Shown here piece by piece: positions 11,330 through 24,000 of a DNA stretch of 64,000 nt (the first letter of the stretch is position 1; every line of letters begins with the position of its first letter). The notes beneath the pieces are model-generated. The model was given only the letters and a program-made list of their open reading frames with translations, searched no databases and was not told the origin of the DNA. This DNA comes from Symsagittifera roscoffensis (lineage: Eukaryota > Xenacoelomorpha > Acoela > Convolutidae), in assembly GCF_963678635.1 (NCBI RefSeq), contig NC_087070.1, forward strand, positions 5,430,539 to 5,494,538, in the 5' to 3' direction. The position numbers and the translations under genes are program-made.

Positions 11330-12960
11330 TTGTCAATTTATAAACAAGGATACCGGTTACTGTGCAAGTGGCACATAATAATCCGACCATAGTCTTAAAA
11401 AATACCACAGATTTTTCAAAGTATTGTCGTTTTTTTTCGGCATGGTGTGATTAAAGGAGCTGAACAAAAAACTGAAGATTAGTTATATTCGATATTCGTG
11501 GTTAAGTAAGCAAATTGAAAAATATTTTTTTTTTAGAAAAGTTACTTAAAAAAGAAAAAAGAAGTTTTTAAGTTTTGCATTTTTTTGAATTTTTGGAATT
11601 TTGATTCCAAAAAGTTGCTAACATACTCTAGCTAACGTTACTCAAGTAAAGTAAACTAACGTTACTCAAGTAAAACTTAGTTTTTACGTTTTAAATTAAG
11701 CTAGTGTAAGCTTTAAGTAGTTACAATAAGACTGCACGCTCGCTTTATTCGCTTGAAATGAGACAAATCAAAAATTTCAAACTGGTTTTTCTGGGCACGG
11801 GGAAATATTTTGAAATTTTAATGTGGTTAGAATCGCGACTGTAAGGGCTCTAATATGATATATCACTAAACCCAGTCCGAGTGGTACCTGATTTTGCGTG
11901 GAAAACAAAAGGAAAAAAAACTAAAACACACCCGAATTCAAAGTTCCTCCCCATTTTCAATGGTCGGAACAATTGTTACACATGCGAAGCGTAGTGTATG
12001 ACTACAAGGCAGATTTTGTTAGGCCAGCCTAAGTCGTCAAATATAAGTGCTAATTTAGTTGCCAGAAATTTTTTAAACATGCGAGGTGAACAATGCGTTC
12101 GCTTTAAAACACTAACTATTTGCCCAGTTGAAGCTTCCGTATACAGAGTGATAACAGCTCTGGCGTGATGCAACTACGCGTAATCGCAACTCATTATTAG
12201 TAAATAAATTCACACTGCCTTAATTGTTTCACACTTCCGCCTTAAAGGTGTACTGAGTTTTCTCGACCTTATCTTCATTGCCTTTCCTTAATTACAATTT
12301 ACCTTTTAACGACCAGCCCTGATGTTAATTCATTAAATGAACCTTAAAAAAGCTATTTGGTTCATACAATGCTACTTAAAGTACATTTCAAAAGTTTTCA
12401 GAACTCAAGATTTTTGCAAAATTTTTGAAATGCATAATTAATATACAATTTGTCTTTAAAATTTTCGACTTATTGCGTGGTTGCTTTTAGTGTAGATTTG
12501 GTGATTTTTTTGTTGCATAGCATTGGTAAGTTATCAGTTTCCGTAGCTGCTTTACTGGTGGCTAAAGGTTGGAACGTTTAAGGGCCCGTGGCATTTAAGA
12601 GCCCGTGACTCCAAATCTGAAAGTAGGATATTTGAATCTGATGCAGAGCTAAAGTTTTATTATTCAAGGCTTAGCCTCTTTTTCCTTTTCTCCCACCTGC
12701 CATGAGCATCAATTCTATGGTGTAACGAGTGGTCAAAAGTTGTCATAGTCTAATATTAAGTCCGCATGCCAAATTTCATTACAATCGGACAATTTGAGCA
12801 AACATTATACTTGTAAAAATTGGCAGTTAGGGAAGGGGGGGAAAGAAAAGAGCCAAGGTTTGTGTTTACCTCTTCTTATTTCTCTTTTAGAGCTGCTTTA
12901 TATCGTTTTGTCGCTTGTGTTTGCGAAGTTCAGCTGCACCTCTGTGTATTTTTTCGAATT
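11330..12960 (+). repeat. Composite dispersed repeat, families B then C
   Basis: B-type blocks (11340-11960) are followed by C-type blocks (12470-12960), including a tRNA-like piece near 12595-12640 and the tail 'ttgtgtttgcgaagttcagctg'. The same B-then-C order is seen at 19735-20680 and 20745-21525, which suggests one ~1.2-kb family. The middle (11965-12470) has no recognisable content. Confidence 0.5.
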
Positions 12961-13210
12961 CTACTTTATTTTCGTTATTTGTGGTGTATCCCTGGAGTTT
13001 TACCACAGGTTTGTACATGTGTTTTTGCCTGTCTACGTTGATAAAAACTGGTTTTGCGAATCATTTCAAAGCTATTGAACTATTTTAATTTATTTCAATT
13101 TTTAGATTAATGTCAATGAATAGGATTCCAAATCTTGTAGCGTAACTGATGTTTAAAACATCTGTTTTAACTGAAGTAGTCTAACTAATCTCTGACTCAT
13201 CACGTTTAAC
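12961..13210 (+). promoter_or_regulatory. 5' flank of the NO VEIN-like gene
   Basis: An in-frame TGA at 13193-13195 lies five codons before the chosen ATG, so the protein cannot begin further upstream in this exon. A 'caatttttag' at 13095-13105 could be a splice acceptor for an untranslated first exon. The perfect palindrome GATGTTTAAAACATC lies at 13148-13162. No TATA box can be defended. Confidence 0.35.
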
Positions 13211-14325
13211 ATGACTGGGAAGCGAGATAAAAAGCTAGATGAAATGAGGGAAAACTTTCGCAATAATATTGCGGCTGTTTTTGCTTCTGTCGATCGAAGC
13301 CGTGATTCATTCACCATGTCTCAGTTTTACGAAGTGTTTGAATCAGTCACAAAAGAACAGTTTCCAACCGGTCAATCTCTTGGCTTCTCAAATGATCAGG
13401 ATATGTTCCGTTCGGTGGGGGATATTTGCAAGTTGGAGATTTCAGAAGGATACGTCAGGGTGCGAAAGACATGGCCCGAACAAGCTAGGACTCTGGGTAC
13501 TCAAGGGAGTCTATCGCAAAATATCCCAGGAAGGCAAGCTGCGCGAAGGAACACAGTCACGAGTCAATCTTCAGATGACGATGTACAAATAATATTCGAT
13601 CGGAACTCAAATGGGACACCTGTCAATCATGGTTTCTCAAATCAGCAGCAGCAACCACTACAACAGCCGCAGGAACCGCAACATCGACAACAGCAGTTCG
13701 GAAGTCAGCCGTTCCAGAAATTGCCACAAGAGTTAATGCTAGGCAATCAAAATACAGCTAGGTATCCAGTTGGAGGTTTTAACGGCCATCAGAATGTTCC
13801 TATGAGGCCTCTGGCTCAGTCGTATGGGATGGTGGGCTTTCCAAAGAGTGTGTCCCAGTTACAGAGACCGAATTCGAACCGGAGCAGCCCTCTAATGCCG
13901 CAGCCAATTAGACCGCTTATGGGAAGCCCATTTGATCACCACGCAAATTTGAATGCAACCTCTATTCATAGTAGTTCTATTAGTTCTATTTCAAACGAGT
14001 TTCCGTTGATCACAAACAGTGCTCTGAATGTTTCAAACTGTCAAAATAGTTCAACATCGCCGAATAGTCTCAATAATACAACATCGGCAGCAATTCCGAA
14101 AGATCCCAGTCGTCAACGATTGAAGACATTCAGAGAAGAAGTGCAATTCTTCCGCGTTGAGGAGCAGAGACGTCTGGCAGAAGAAGAACTGATCGGTCTG
14201 TTGGGTCCGCAGAAGTATTCTTCTATAAACAAAAGTCGAAATTGGGCTAGTTTGAATATTTCCGACTACTGTGCGCTGGTTGACGAGCACCGCAATAATC
14301 GAACAGTCACGGATGCTAATTTAGG
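13211..14325 (+). CDS. Exon 1: LOTUS-like domain and Q-rich linker
   Basis: Codes for residues 1-371. The stretch from LDEMRENF to RVRKTWPEQ (about 9-86) has the helix pattern and the LGF-x-n-LxxVxDICxLE pattern expected of an OST-HTH/LOTUS winged helix; this is inference from pattern only. An acidic SSDDDVQIIFD follows near 120. Then comes a low-complexity region rich in Q, P, N and S, including QQQQPLQQPQEPQHRQQQ. The last part (about 290-371) is charged and helical. The donor is GTAAGT at 14326, leaving phase 2. An intact reading frame stops right after the donor. Confidence 0.88.
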
Positions 14326-17300
14326 GTAAGTTTTTTCAAGAGGAGTAATTTACTGTAAAAAAGTGGATTTTTTTCTGGTATTATTTCACTTATTTTTAAG
14401 ATACTTTGTGATTTTTGGTCACATTAAAACGGATTCCAAATCGAACGCAAAAAAATTATTCAAATTCTTCACCCTTGCGATGAGCAAGGGTTTTGCAATC
14501 GGGTTCTAGACTTTTTTTCGTAAATAACTTTGTTCACAAGACTCATTAGTCTTCTGGGCGTTTCTGTTGCAACGGACCTATATTGATTAATGTTAACACT
14601 TTAGTCATCCGGTATTATCGAATTTTTTTTGTAATTTAACCAACTCGAATTTTTTTTGTTTATTTTCGGCTTTTTAGGTTTCGTCATACTTTATATCGAC
14701 TCTTATTGCGTCCTTTAATGACCGAAAAAAATTTTGGGTGCGCGTGTGTGTTCTGAGGGAAAGAGGGACTCAAGTTTTTAAATTTTGGTGGATTTTTTTT
14801 TCGACATGAATGGCTTCTTCAGGTATTTTCGGCTTTATTGCCGCTTGCTTGTTATAAACTCAATCAAATATTAGGCAGTATCTGGCGTAGAGGTAACACA
14901 ACTGCTTAAAAAGGCAAAGTCTTGTGGTTCGAATCCGGCCGGGAAGTGTTTTTGAAGTGTTTGTGCTTTTTCGTAATATAATCAGTCTGTTTATTTTGGT
15001 CGGCTTAGTTACCGTAGCCCGACTTTTTTTTTCAAATGTTCAGTTTTCTTCCAATTTGCTGTACCACTCATGCTTGAGACGACAAAGTCCGGGAGTTCCG
15101 TTCCAGTCGAGGCATGTTTTTAGCAAACTGAAAATTTTCGGTTAGTTTTGATTTTTGTTTGTCTGCTTATTTTTGTCGGCTTAGTTTTGCAAAGAGGAGT
15201 TTTCAAAAATTCGGACTCTTTCTAGCATTTTTTCTAGCTCTTTCTAGCAAGTTTCTAATGGTGCAGTCAACATTGTTACGGTTGTTTTGGACTTCTATTG
15301 CGTTTTTTATTGACAAAAACGATTTTTGGAATTTTTAAAATTTGTTTTCATTTGATCTTAATCATAGTCATTCGTTTTTTTTTACCGCTAGTGGCGCTTC
15401 GCCTCTATTTGAACCTTGTTTTCTTAAAGACAATTTTTGGAAATAATTACGATATGTTGCTGCTAACGCGCGCAATTGGGAAGCGTTATCAAATCTGAAC
15501 GTAGTTCTTTTCAGGCTAACAACTTGTTAACAGAATCATTGAATCATTTTTAGAACTTTTTTAACTCATTTTGAGCACATTTTCATTTTACTTAATCTTC
15601 ATATTCTAACTGTGGTATTTTTGTTGGTTTTAACTGTACCGACTCCTATTTTCTATAACTTAAGCTTTTTTCTTCTGTTGTTTGTCTTCTTTGCTTTAGT
15701 CGGTTTGAATGGTTCTAATCTATTTTATATAGGGTTAGTCGTTTCTTTTTGCGTCGATTTATGGGCGAAAATGGTTCTCATGCACGTGTGTGTACCCCGT
15801 ACGAGGCTTAAAAAGTTTCAAAAAATGTTTCATGCTACAACAGTATTTTTTTGGCTCAAAGGCTGTCTGACCAAGTATTGTTGGCTTAGTTGCCGCAGAA
15901 TAAACAGTAATACTTTTTGATCCAGTTTTCTCGAAATCTTGTCAATCATGGAAAATTCTGGAAACTCAGCGGGCTATGAGCGTTTGATCATTTTTTCGGT
16001 GATAACGGGTGTAGTGAAGACGCTTGCATAGATCGAGTTGATTTTTTTTAGAAAATTTTTTTGAGTTTTTTTTTTATTACGAAAGTGTCAATGATAAATT
16101 GACTTTGAAATTCAACGGCCTTCAAAGTGATTTAATTTTTCTTTCAGTCTCGAAATTTTTGAGGTTGCCTTGCGTTCATAACCTTTTTCCAACTGACTGT
16201 TGGCTTTGTTTCTAATTTTTCATTATTTTTTCATATAAAAATAAGATATCGAAAAACGGAAACTTTCAAAGGAATCAATTTATATTTCAATTTCCTTGCT
16301 CATCAAGTCTTTTTAAAAGCTCTTCTGGTTTTTAAAAAATCTTGTAATCCGGAACTAGAGTTACCGTAAACAACTGTTCTTTTAACAGCACTTGCTTTAC
16401 AAGAGCACTTGCAATTTTTTATTATTGAACCTTAACAACTTCTAGGTTCCTTTCATCTAGTACTGGTGTAACTCATTTGCTTCTGCACCCTAATTTCTGG
16501 GGTTTGAGTCCCAGTTAGACCTTGCTCTTTTCAGTATGTTTGAAATTGAGATTTTTTCCCGGTAAAATATGAAATGTAGGACTTTCGTTTGCCAGCTCAA
16601 GTTTCGTCGGCTGCCAACTTTTTTGTGCTGTAATGGGGCCTTGAAAGTTTTTTATAAAATCATTTTTCTGCTCAACTGGTTTCTGCTCAAAGATTATCAA
16701 TTGCGTTTTTTCGGCGCGCGCGCTCCCCCCTCAAAGTTAAAATTACTGGCGCCTTCTAGAGTCAGTCACCAAAAATGTATATCTCTAAATAGTACAAAGG
16801 GCGACCCTTTGGGTCGGCAGGGGGTCGAATCCCTAAAGGGCGAAGTCGTCCCCCCATCCACCCTCGAATGCAAAAGTTGTTTAGAAATGTGGATGTGAGT
16901 GCTGATTTACAAAACCAGCAGGAGAGAAAAACTAGGACAAGTCTTTCTGCAACTCCTCCGCGTCCTACCGTATCGTCAACATATACTTCTCCGCCTCTGC
17001 GTTCTGTTGGGTCCAAACAGGGTGGTGGGTCTGCTCTTAGGAGTGGCAACAGACGTCATATGAATTCACAGGGCGATTCTCCTGAATTTATTTGTCTAAA
17101 TGACAATCCGAGTCTCCCGGCTGCCCCTGGAATTGGAGAAAATGATGTAATCATGCAGACGGTTGACAAAATAGAAAGGGGTGAGGTCATGAGTTCTCAG
17201 GCGATTCTGCCCAACAGTGTGATCACCCAGCCAGACTTGGACACTGCTTGTAAAATCATCTTGCAGAACATGTGTTCAAATGGGGAGTTTGTATGTGCTC

Positions 17301-20300
17301 CTAAAGTGGAAAAGGCGTTGCTTCACTACTACCGCAAGAAGAGCCTGGCGGACTTCAGAATTGGAAATGTGAGGCACGTGAATCAGATTGCATGTCTGAA
17401 AGAGCTGAGTATGAGAGAGCGCAAGGTCAACTTGTATATCGACATCTACGTGGAGGTTAGTTGTGATAATGTCGAAAAAGTAGAAGTTATTACCATTCTT
17501 TAACTGAAAGAAGGACTAAAAAAACAATGTTTCAACAAGGGTAAGCAATGGAACTTCTGAAACCTCAACCTAATTTTTATCAACCACATATTTGCAAGAG
17601 GCGTTTGAACCGTTGAATATGTGAATTTGAACTATTGAATCTGAACAAATTAACAATTTTTTGGAACCTGAATTTGATAACTTCAGTGATGGGAATTTTG
17701 AACTGAATAGCCAAACGTGGATGCAATAAAATGGAACCCATTGGCCATACAGGTTCATCGATTTCATCGTCTCTGAATCGGCTACTAATCTGACTTATTT
17801 TCTTCGTTAGCTGAGAAATGTCTGCACCATCAGAGATCTGGAGACTCTTCTGGTTGCATTGCCGACGCATCCGTCTGAAGCGACTCCCTCTTCATCCAGT
17901 GCAACTCAGAAACAGACATTCGAGAGTGTATATCAGATGGGGCCCCTTTATAAGAACCCAGTTATATACGACAAGTTCAAGTTCCCCACCGACGGCTCAG
18001 TCCAACCCCAGAATCTGACCTCGAGTATGGTCGCTTCGCATTTTAGAGACTATCTGGTGAAGAATAATTTATGGGCTACACGGGAGTTGCAGACCAATGA
18101 TTTCCTCATGTTTTTGGCAGATGCGTTGGATGTTGTCAACCCCTGGCACATCGGAATCAGAATAATATCTCTGCCTCTGCTAAAAAGTGTAAGCCTTCAA
18201 TTCAGTCTTGTACGGGAGTTTCTTTTAATGTCTTAGATGATCGTTTACAAAAAACTCGGCTCAAAATTGAAATCGAATCTAGACCCTTATACGATACTTT
18301 TATGATGAGTCAATTTGTCATAACCTAGAGAAATAGTTTTAGTGTGACGAAGTATTAGAGTTCAGTTTTCACTAGCGACGCTTGTTTTATCTTATTGTTG
18401 CGATGACCCATGCCCCCACCTATGGAACCTTAAATAGTGAAAGTAAGATGTGTTAAATCGAAATTCAGGTACCCCAAATCACCTTCAGGGTCGCGTGGCG
18501 TATCGTTTCAAAGCCTTCTCAGTTTCCCCGACTAAAAATTATCGCTTAAGACTGACTAAATTGGCTGTTAAATAACATCAACTCAACTGCTTTTCTCTGA
18601 ATGCCTATATCAGTCAAATATCGAAAAGATACTTATGAAAAAACTGCTGAACCTCTGTCAAAATCTATTGAGTTCCCTTTAAAATATACCCCCCCCCCCC
18701 CCCAAGAAAACAAGGCCGTAAAGTTTTGAGCTACTTTCACGGCATCCTTGTTATAGTCGGAATTGGAAATCCTTTTCGTTTTGTTTGAGGTTTTGAGCAG
18801 AGCTCAGGCTGATGGGAGACGAGAGACGGAGAAGATAGCCAATCAGAACGTTGAGTTGCTGTTGGCTGATATGCGAACCGAAATAACCGCCATACGATGT
18901 CAAGTGGCGGCGTCTCTTCATATTAACACCAACTCTGTTTTCGCTTTTATCCAGCAAGTCAAATTGATGAACACTGCCGAAGTTCTGAAGAAGTGTTACA
19001 ACCTTTGCAAACCAATTTTCAAGTACACCGCACAAAGTTCAAGTAGCGAAGAGAAGAAAAAACGGAAAAAGTTTGCCGAAGTTTGTCAGAGTTTTGAAAA
19101 CTTTTTCGACATTTGTCGCACTAATCCGGTGGCCGAGGCGCTGTTTGAGTTCTCCCTTTTAGTCAGTTCCAAAATAGGCGACAGCAAAGTGGTCTCGGAG
19201 GCTATCGTGTTTGTGTTGGACAATCAGGATCTGTGGCTGGAAGTTGTTCGCTACTGCCCGAAAGAGTTGGGCTGTGAGCTGTTTTTCAAGGACTCCGTGG
19301 CAAACGGAACGGAGACAGAAGTGGTTGATTTGGTGTCCGATGATGAAGAGAGGGGTGGGTCATCTTATCGGAACAAACAAACGATCAAGTTGGAATGCGC
19401 AACAGGAACTGAAAAAGGTTAGAGAGGAATAAAACTGGCGAAATTGATCCTTTTTTCAAAGTTAAAGAGACGTTCAAATACTCTGGACGAGGAGTGGTGG
19501 AAGTATATCTATATATTTACTTGGAGGCAAAATTTGTGGTTCTATTTTTAAACGAAACAATCTCCGAAATCGCTTAAGAAGACCCAAATTTTGCGAGTTT
19601 AAGAAAAATTAGTTACTGGTTATGCTTTCGTAGTAGTACTTCGGATATATTGCTTAACTTGAATTGATACGGTGTTTGATTGACAGAAAAACTAATCGGA
19701 ACTAGTAATGCCAATACATAATGACCCAAAAGAAACTATAGAGAACAAGGATAGCCGGTTGCTGTGCAAGTAACACAAAATGTTCGGAAAATTCGTTAAA
19801 ACTACAAACAAAAATTCTTCAAAACACTGCCGTTTTTTGTGCGTGATGTGATAAGAAAAGTTAAAACTTAGTAAAATTGGCATAATCGACAACAATGTTT
19901 TCAAAAAAAAAGAATAACAAACCAAAAAATGAAGAAAAAAAATTCAAAAAAAGCTCGATTTCTTTTCCAGTTTTTGCACATTATTTTTGCACTTGCGACG
20001 TTAAGTGAGCGTAGTGTAATAGTACGACTATTCTTTTTTTCTAAATTAAGTCGCAAATATTGGTGCTATTTTTGATGGCACTTTAACGTCTTTTTGATTG
20101 CATGTGCTTTGACATTCGAATAGTAACAAGTTTACACACAGCTATTTGTTTCAATTAACAAAATAATAGAAACTCGATTTCAGCAGAATCTCATTTTTTT
20201 TCGCAACGTTTTGAAATGCATTATTTATACATAATATGGTTTTATGCTATCCAATTTTTTACATGCAAAGTTATTGAGGATGCCTTTAGTTTGTTATATT

Positions 20301-20967
20301 CCAGTTTATTACTCGCCAAATTTTGAATTATTGTATTTGGTGCCATTTTTGCTGCATCTCATTGACAGTTTTTTCGCACATGTTGCTGCTTTATTTGTGA
20401 CTAGTGTTTACCGATTTTGACGAGTTAATGGCCGAGAGGGCAGGTCGTGAGTCTCCAAATCTCCAGGTCGCAAGTTCGAATCCGATACATAGTAAAGTCT
20501 TACTTATTCGAAGCTTATTTCTATTTTTCCTTATTTCATTTTAGAAAACAGCTTTTTGTCGTGTTTTGGCCAGTGTTTGCGAAGCGCAGCTTCGCCTCTA
20601 GCTTCATTCTTAATTTTTTTAAATCTTTTTTGTTTAATTTTGTTTGGAGGGAAGTGCCGAATAAAGCTTACAAAAAATAGTTTTCGTTAGTAAAAATCAT
20701 GTTTTTAGTCTAAATGACCACTTTTACAAGTTATCATCTCTTTATTCGTTCGCTTTATTCGAAGATTTCGAACCGGATTTTCTCGACACTGTGAACATTA
20801 TTTAGAAATTTCTTAATGCGCGCGGAATCACGACTAAAAGGGCTTTAATATGATATATCGTCTGATGTTTATTTGTGGTACCTGATTTTGCATGGAAAAC
20901 AAAAAAAAGAAAACACGCATAGACGGTTACCGTGCTAATAGCACAGAATGTTCCTACTGTAGTCTTG

Positions 20968-21011
<44 letters not shown>

Positions 21012-24000
21012 AAATTAGTGTCGTTTGTTGTGTGGTGTAATAAAAAATCCGAACGAAAAATAGATATAGTTCATAGTCAAACTGGAGAACAGATTTTGTA
21101 GAAAATGGCTTGAGAAACACAAAATAAAATCGTAAAAACAATTTAAAAAATTTCAAAAATGTTTTCTTGTTTTTTTGCGGAATTTTTTTTGACTTTTTGA
21201 AGTTTTTGATTCCTAAAATGGCGCTTAAAAACTTCAGCCCTACTCAAAAATAAAAGTCTTCATTAAACAGACTCTTTTATTTGGTGGCATTTTTGCTATA
21301 ACAAAGGAATTTTCATAGCATCTGTTCTCTGTTTTATTTGTGGCTTGTTTTTGTGATTTATTAAGCGTCCGTGGCTGAGTGGTTTGCGCGAGATTCATTA
21401 TCTCTAGATCGCAGCTTGAATCCGAGAATTGACGAATATTGACTAATTCGAGGCTTATTTTTTTTCTTATTGTTCTTTTTTGTCGTGTTTTAACTAGTGT
21501 TTGTGAAGCGCAGCTTCTCTGAATCAAAAATTATACATGATTATGCGCAAAGGAAAGATTTTCCAAGTGAAATTTTCAGCGAGATCTCGATTTTCACTGA
21601 TTAATTAAATAATCTAGAACCTATATGTTGAATAAACTCGATCCCAATTTATTAAGAGTAATGAACGCAGTGAGGGTTCTTATTTAGGTCTTGCTGATTT
21701 TTTTGTTTTTTTTTTCAGGATAAAGTCTTAAAATTTGTTCACGCTCAATTTTGATTTTTCGGGGTTTGACTTGTGATTTCTTTTTAAGTTCAATGCATTT
21801 CCATTGTTAAAAGGAAGGCAAAATCCACTATCGAACAGCAAAAATGTAAAGGTCACCAAAAACGTGGTTGACTTCTAATTTCGAAATTGGAAATTAATTA
21901 TCAGATATCCCAGTGAAATAAAAGTTTTGCCTATTAATCCAGTTTTTCAACTTGGGTTAATTTTAACAAAAAAGTGTCAATCATAAATTGTTTTGCAAAC
22001 TCAAAGAGCTTTAAGGCCATCTATTTTTTTCTTTGAAATTCAAAAGTTGAAAGATGTTTAAAAAAAATTAAGTCAGTTTTTGTTTCAGTTTCATTGCGTT
22101 CATTTCTCGTTTACAACTGTCAGTTGGCTATGTTTTTTGAATAAGGTTCCGAAAAAAGAAATAATTGAGCACTAAATAATGACCTAATTGATAAAAAGAA
22201 AACGATAACTCCTTTTTGAACTATTTACAATCATGTTTCTGTTCAGAGGAAGAAGCGGAGCAATTTCTGATGTCTCTTCTAACAGAAGCTAAAGGCACAG
22301 ACGCGAACAACTCTGTCTCATTGGAACAGTTGGAAGCCATCGAGCAACGAGTACTCAACTCGAAGTTTCAAAAAGTTTTGGAAAAAACTACCATGCTTGA
22401 ATTCATTTTTTCCAACCAAAATTTACAGAGAGCTTTCTCAGAGTCAATTGGAAATGACAATAAAGCAGTTAAGAATATTTTCGAAAATAGCTGTGGACTA
22501 AATTTGAAAAAATTGAGAGAATTTGTTCAGAAAATCGAACCAGAATCAAGTGTTGAACAAATAATGGAGTCTTTGAAAAGAAGCTTTGACCTTGAAACAG
22601 AGCATGACGAGGATATAAGACATCAAGTCGAAGAAATGATTGAGATTCCTTTTGATGAAACTGATGACGTGATTCCCTACGCGGGATCTTTTGCAACCTC
22701 GGTTGACCTGTCAAGTTCTGTCATGGAGGAAAAAGAATTGACCCAGCTAGCTTGGAGTAAAATCCTAGAAATCGAACATCTCGAAAGTATATCGTCTAAA
22801 ATTAAGTGGAGCGAGTTTTTCAGAGCAACTTTGGGTAGTTTGGACAAATTTTTGAAACAAAATGACAGCTTTTTCCGATCTAAAAACGTGAAGTTTTTGC
22901 GTCTTGATGATTTCGAAGTGGTTAAAATCCCGTTCGAGTGTTCTTACGAAGCCTGCCGCAAATCTGTTGAGAGGCAAAATGGCAGAGAGTTTTCAGCTCT
23001 GCTTGTTTCACTGATAATTTCAACAGGTGGTGTGAAAAGTTTCCCATTTCAGTTATGTCAATCCGAACTTCATGCATCTTTCAACGTTTTACTCCAGCGA
23101 AATCTGCTACATGAGTTTATTGCGTCTGCTGTAAGCGTTTTGCCTTTGATCTATGTGCCCCCTATTTTTTCAAACTTGCTTAAACCTGTTGCCGAGAAGG
23201 TGGGGTTGTGTGATTTGGAATCGAAAATGATGGATTGTGTGATAGCTGAAAATAATTCTTCCAAATTATTAAAATTGGCAATGGTTGGAAACGTGATGGG
23301 CGAAAAACAATGGGTATCTGCGCTAATTAACGAATCAAATTGGCATGATCAATCTGTTGATTTAAGTGTTGAAAACAATCAAGAAACCGACCGAACTGGT
23401 TTTAAATTTAGTCTGAGCGGATCATTTGAAAAGAGGTCAAGTCCAATAGCTGAAACATCATCGGTGCAGACAACTGAAAAAGATTCAGCTGATGTAACTT
23501 CAATCACAAAATCGGACAAAGAGCAGATTGAGTTGAGGATTAAATTGGATAGAGAAGAAAGTTGCAGGAAAATAGTTGACGTTATTTTGAACGAAGAGTT
23601 CGGCGAGGGCATCGAAATGAACAGCGAAGCCCGAGTTCTATTGGAAAAACATCAAGAGCGAATCGGCAGGAGCTTAGAGCGACTTTCAAAAGAACTGTAC
23701 TCTCAAGACGTGCATTTTATCCTTGAACTTATTCAGAATGCCGACGATAATAATTACAATTTGAACGTTGCAGATTCAAATTTAGAGCCGACGTTAATCT
23801 TCGCCCTCGATTCGCAGAAACTAACAGTGTTTAACAACGAAACCGGCTTTGAATCTCAAAACATCAGAGCTTTGTGTGACGTTGGCAAAACGACTAAGGG
23901 AAAACACAGGAAAGGATTAATTGGACAAAAGGGAATCGGATTCAAGTCTGTGTTCCGAGTGACTGACAGACCGCAGATCCATTCTAATGGATTTCACATT

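Noticed and set aside
12794-13078. Small membrane-protein gene upstream of the NO VEIN-like gene
   Set aside because: It lies within the tail of repeat C and its hydrophobicity follows from T-rich codons.
20428-20500. Working Ser- or Leu-type tRNA gene
   Set aside because: A and B boxes are present but no acceptor stem forms, and the same module is repeated in several decayed copies.
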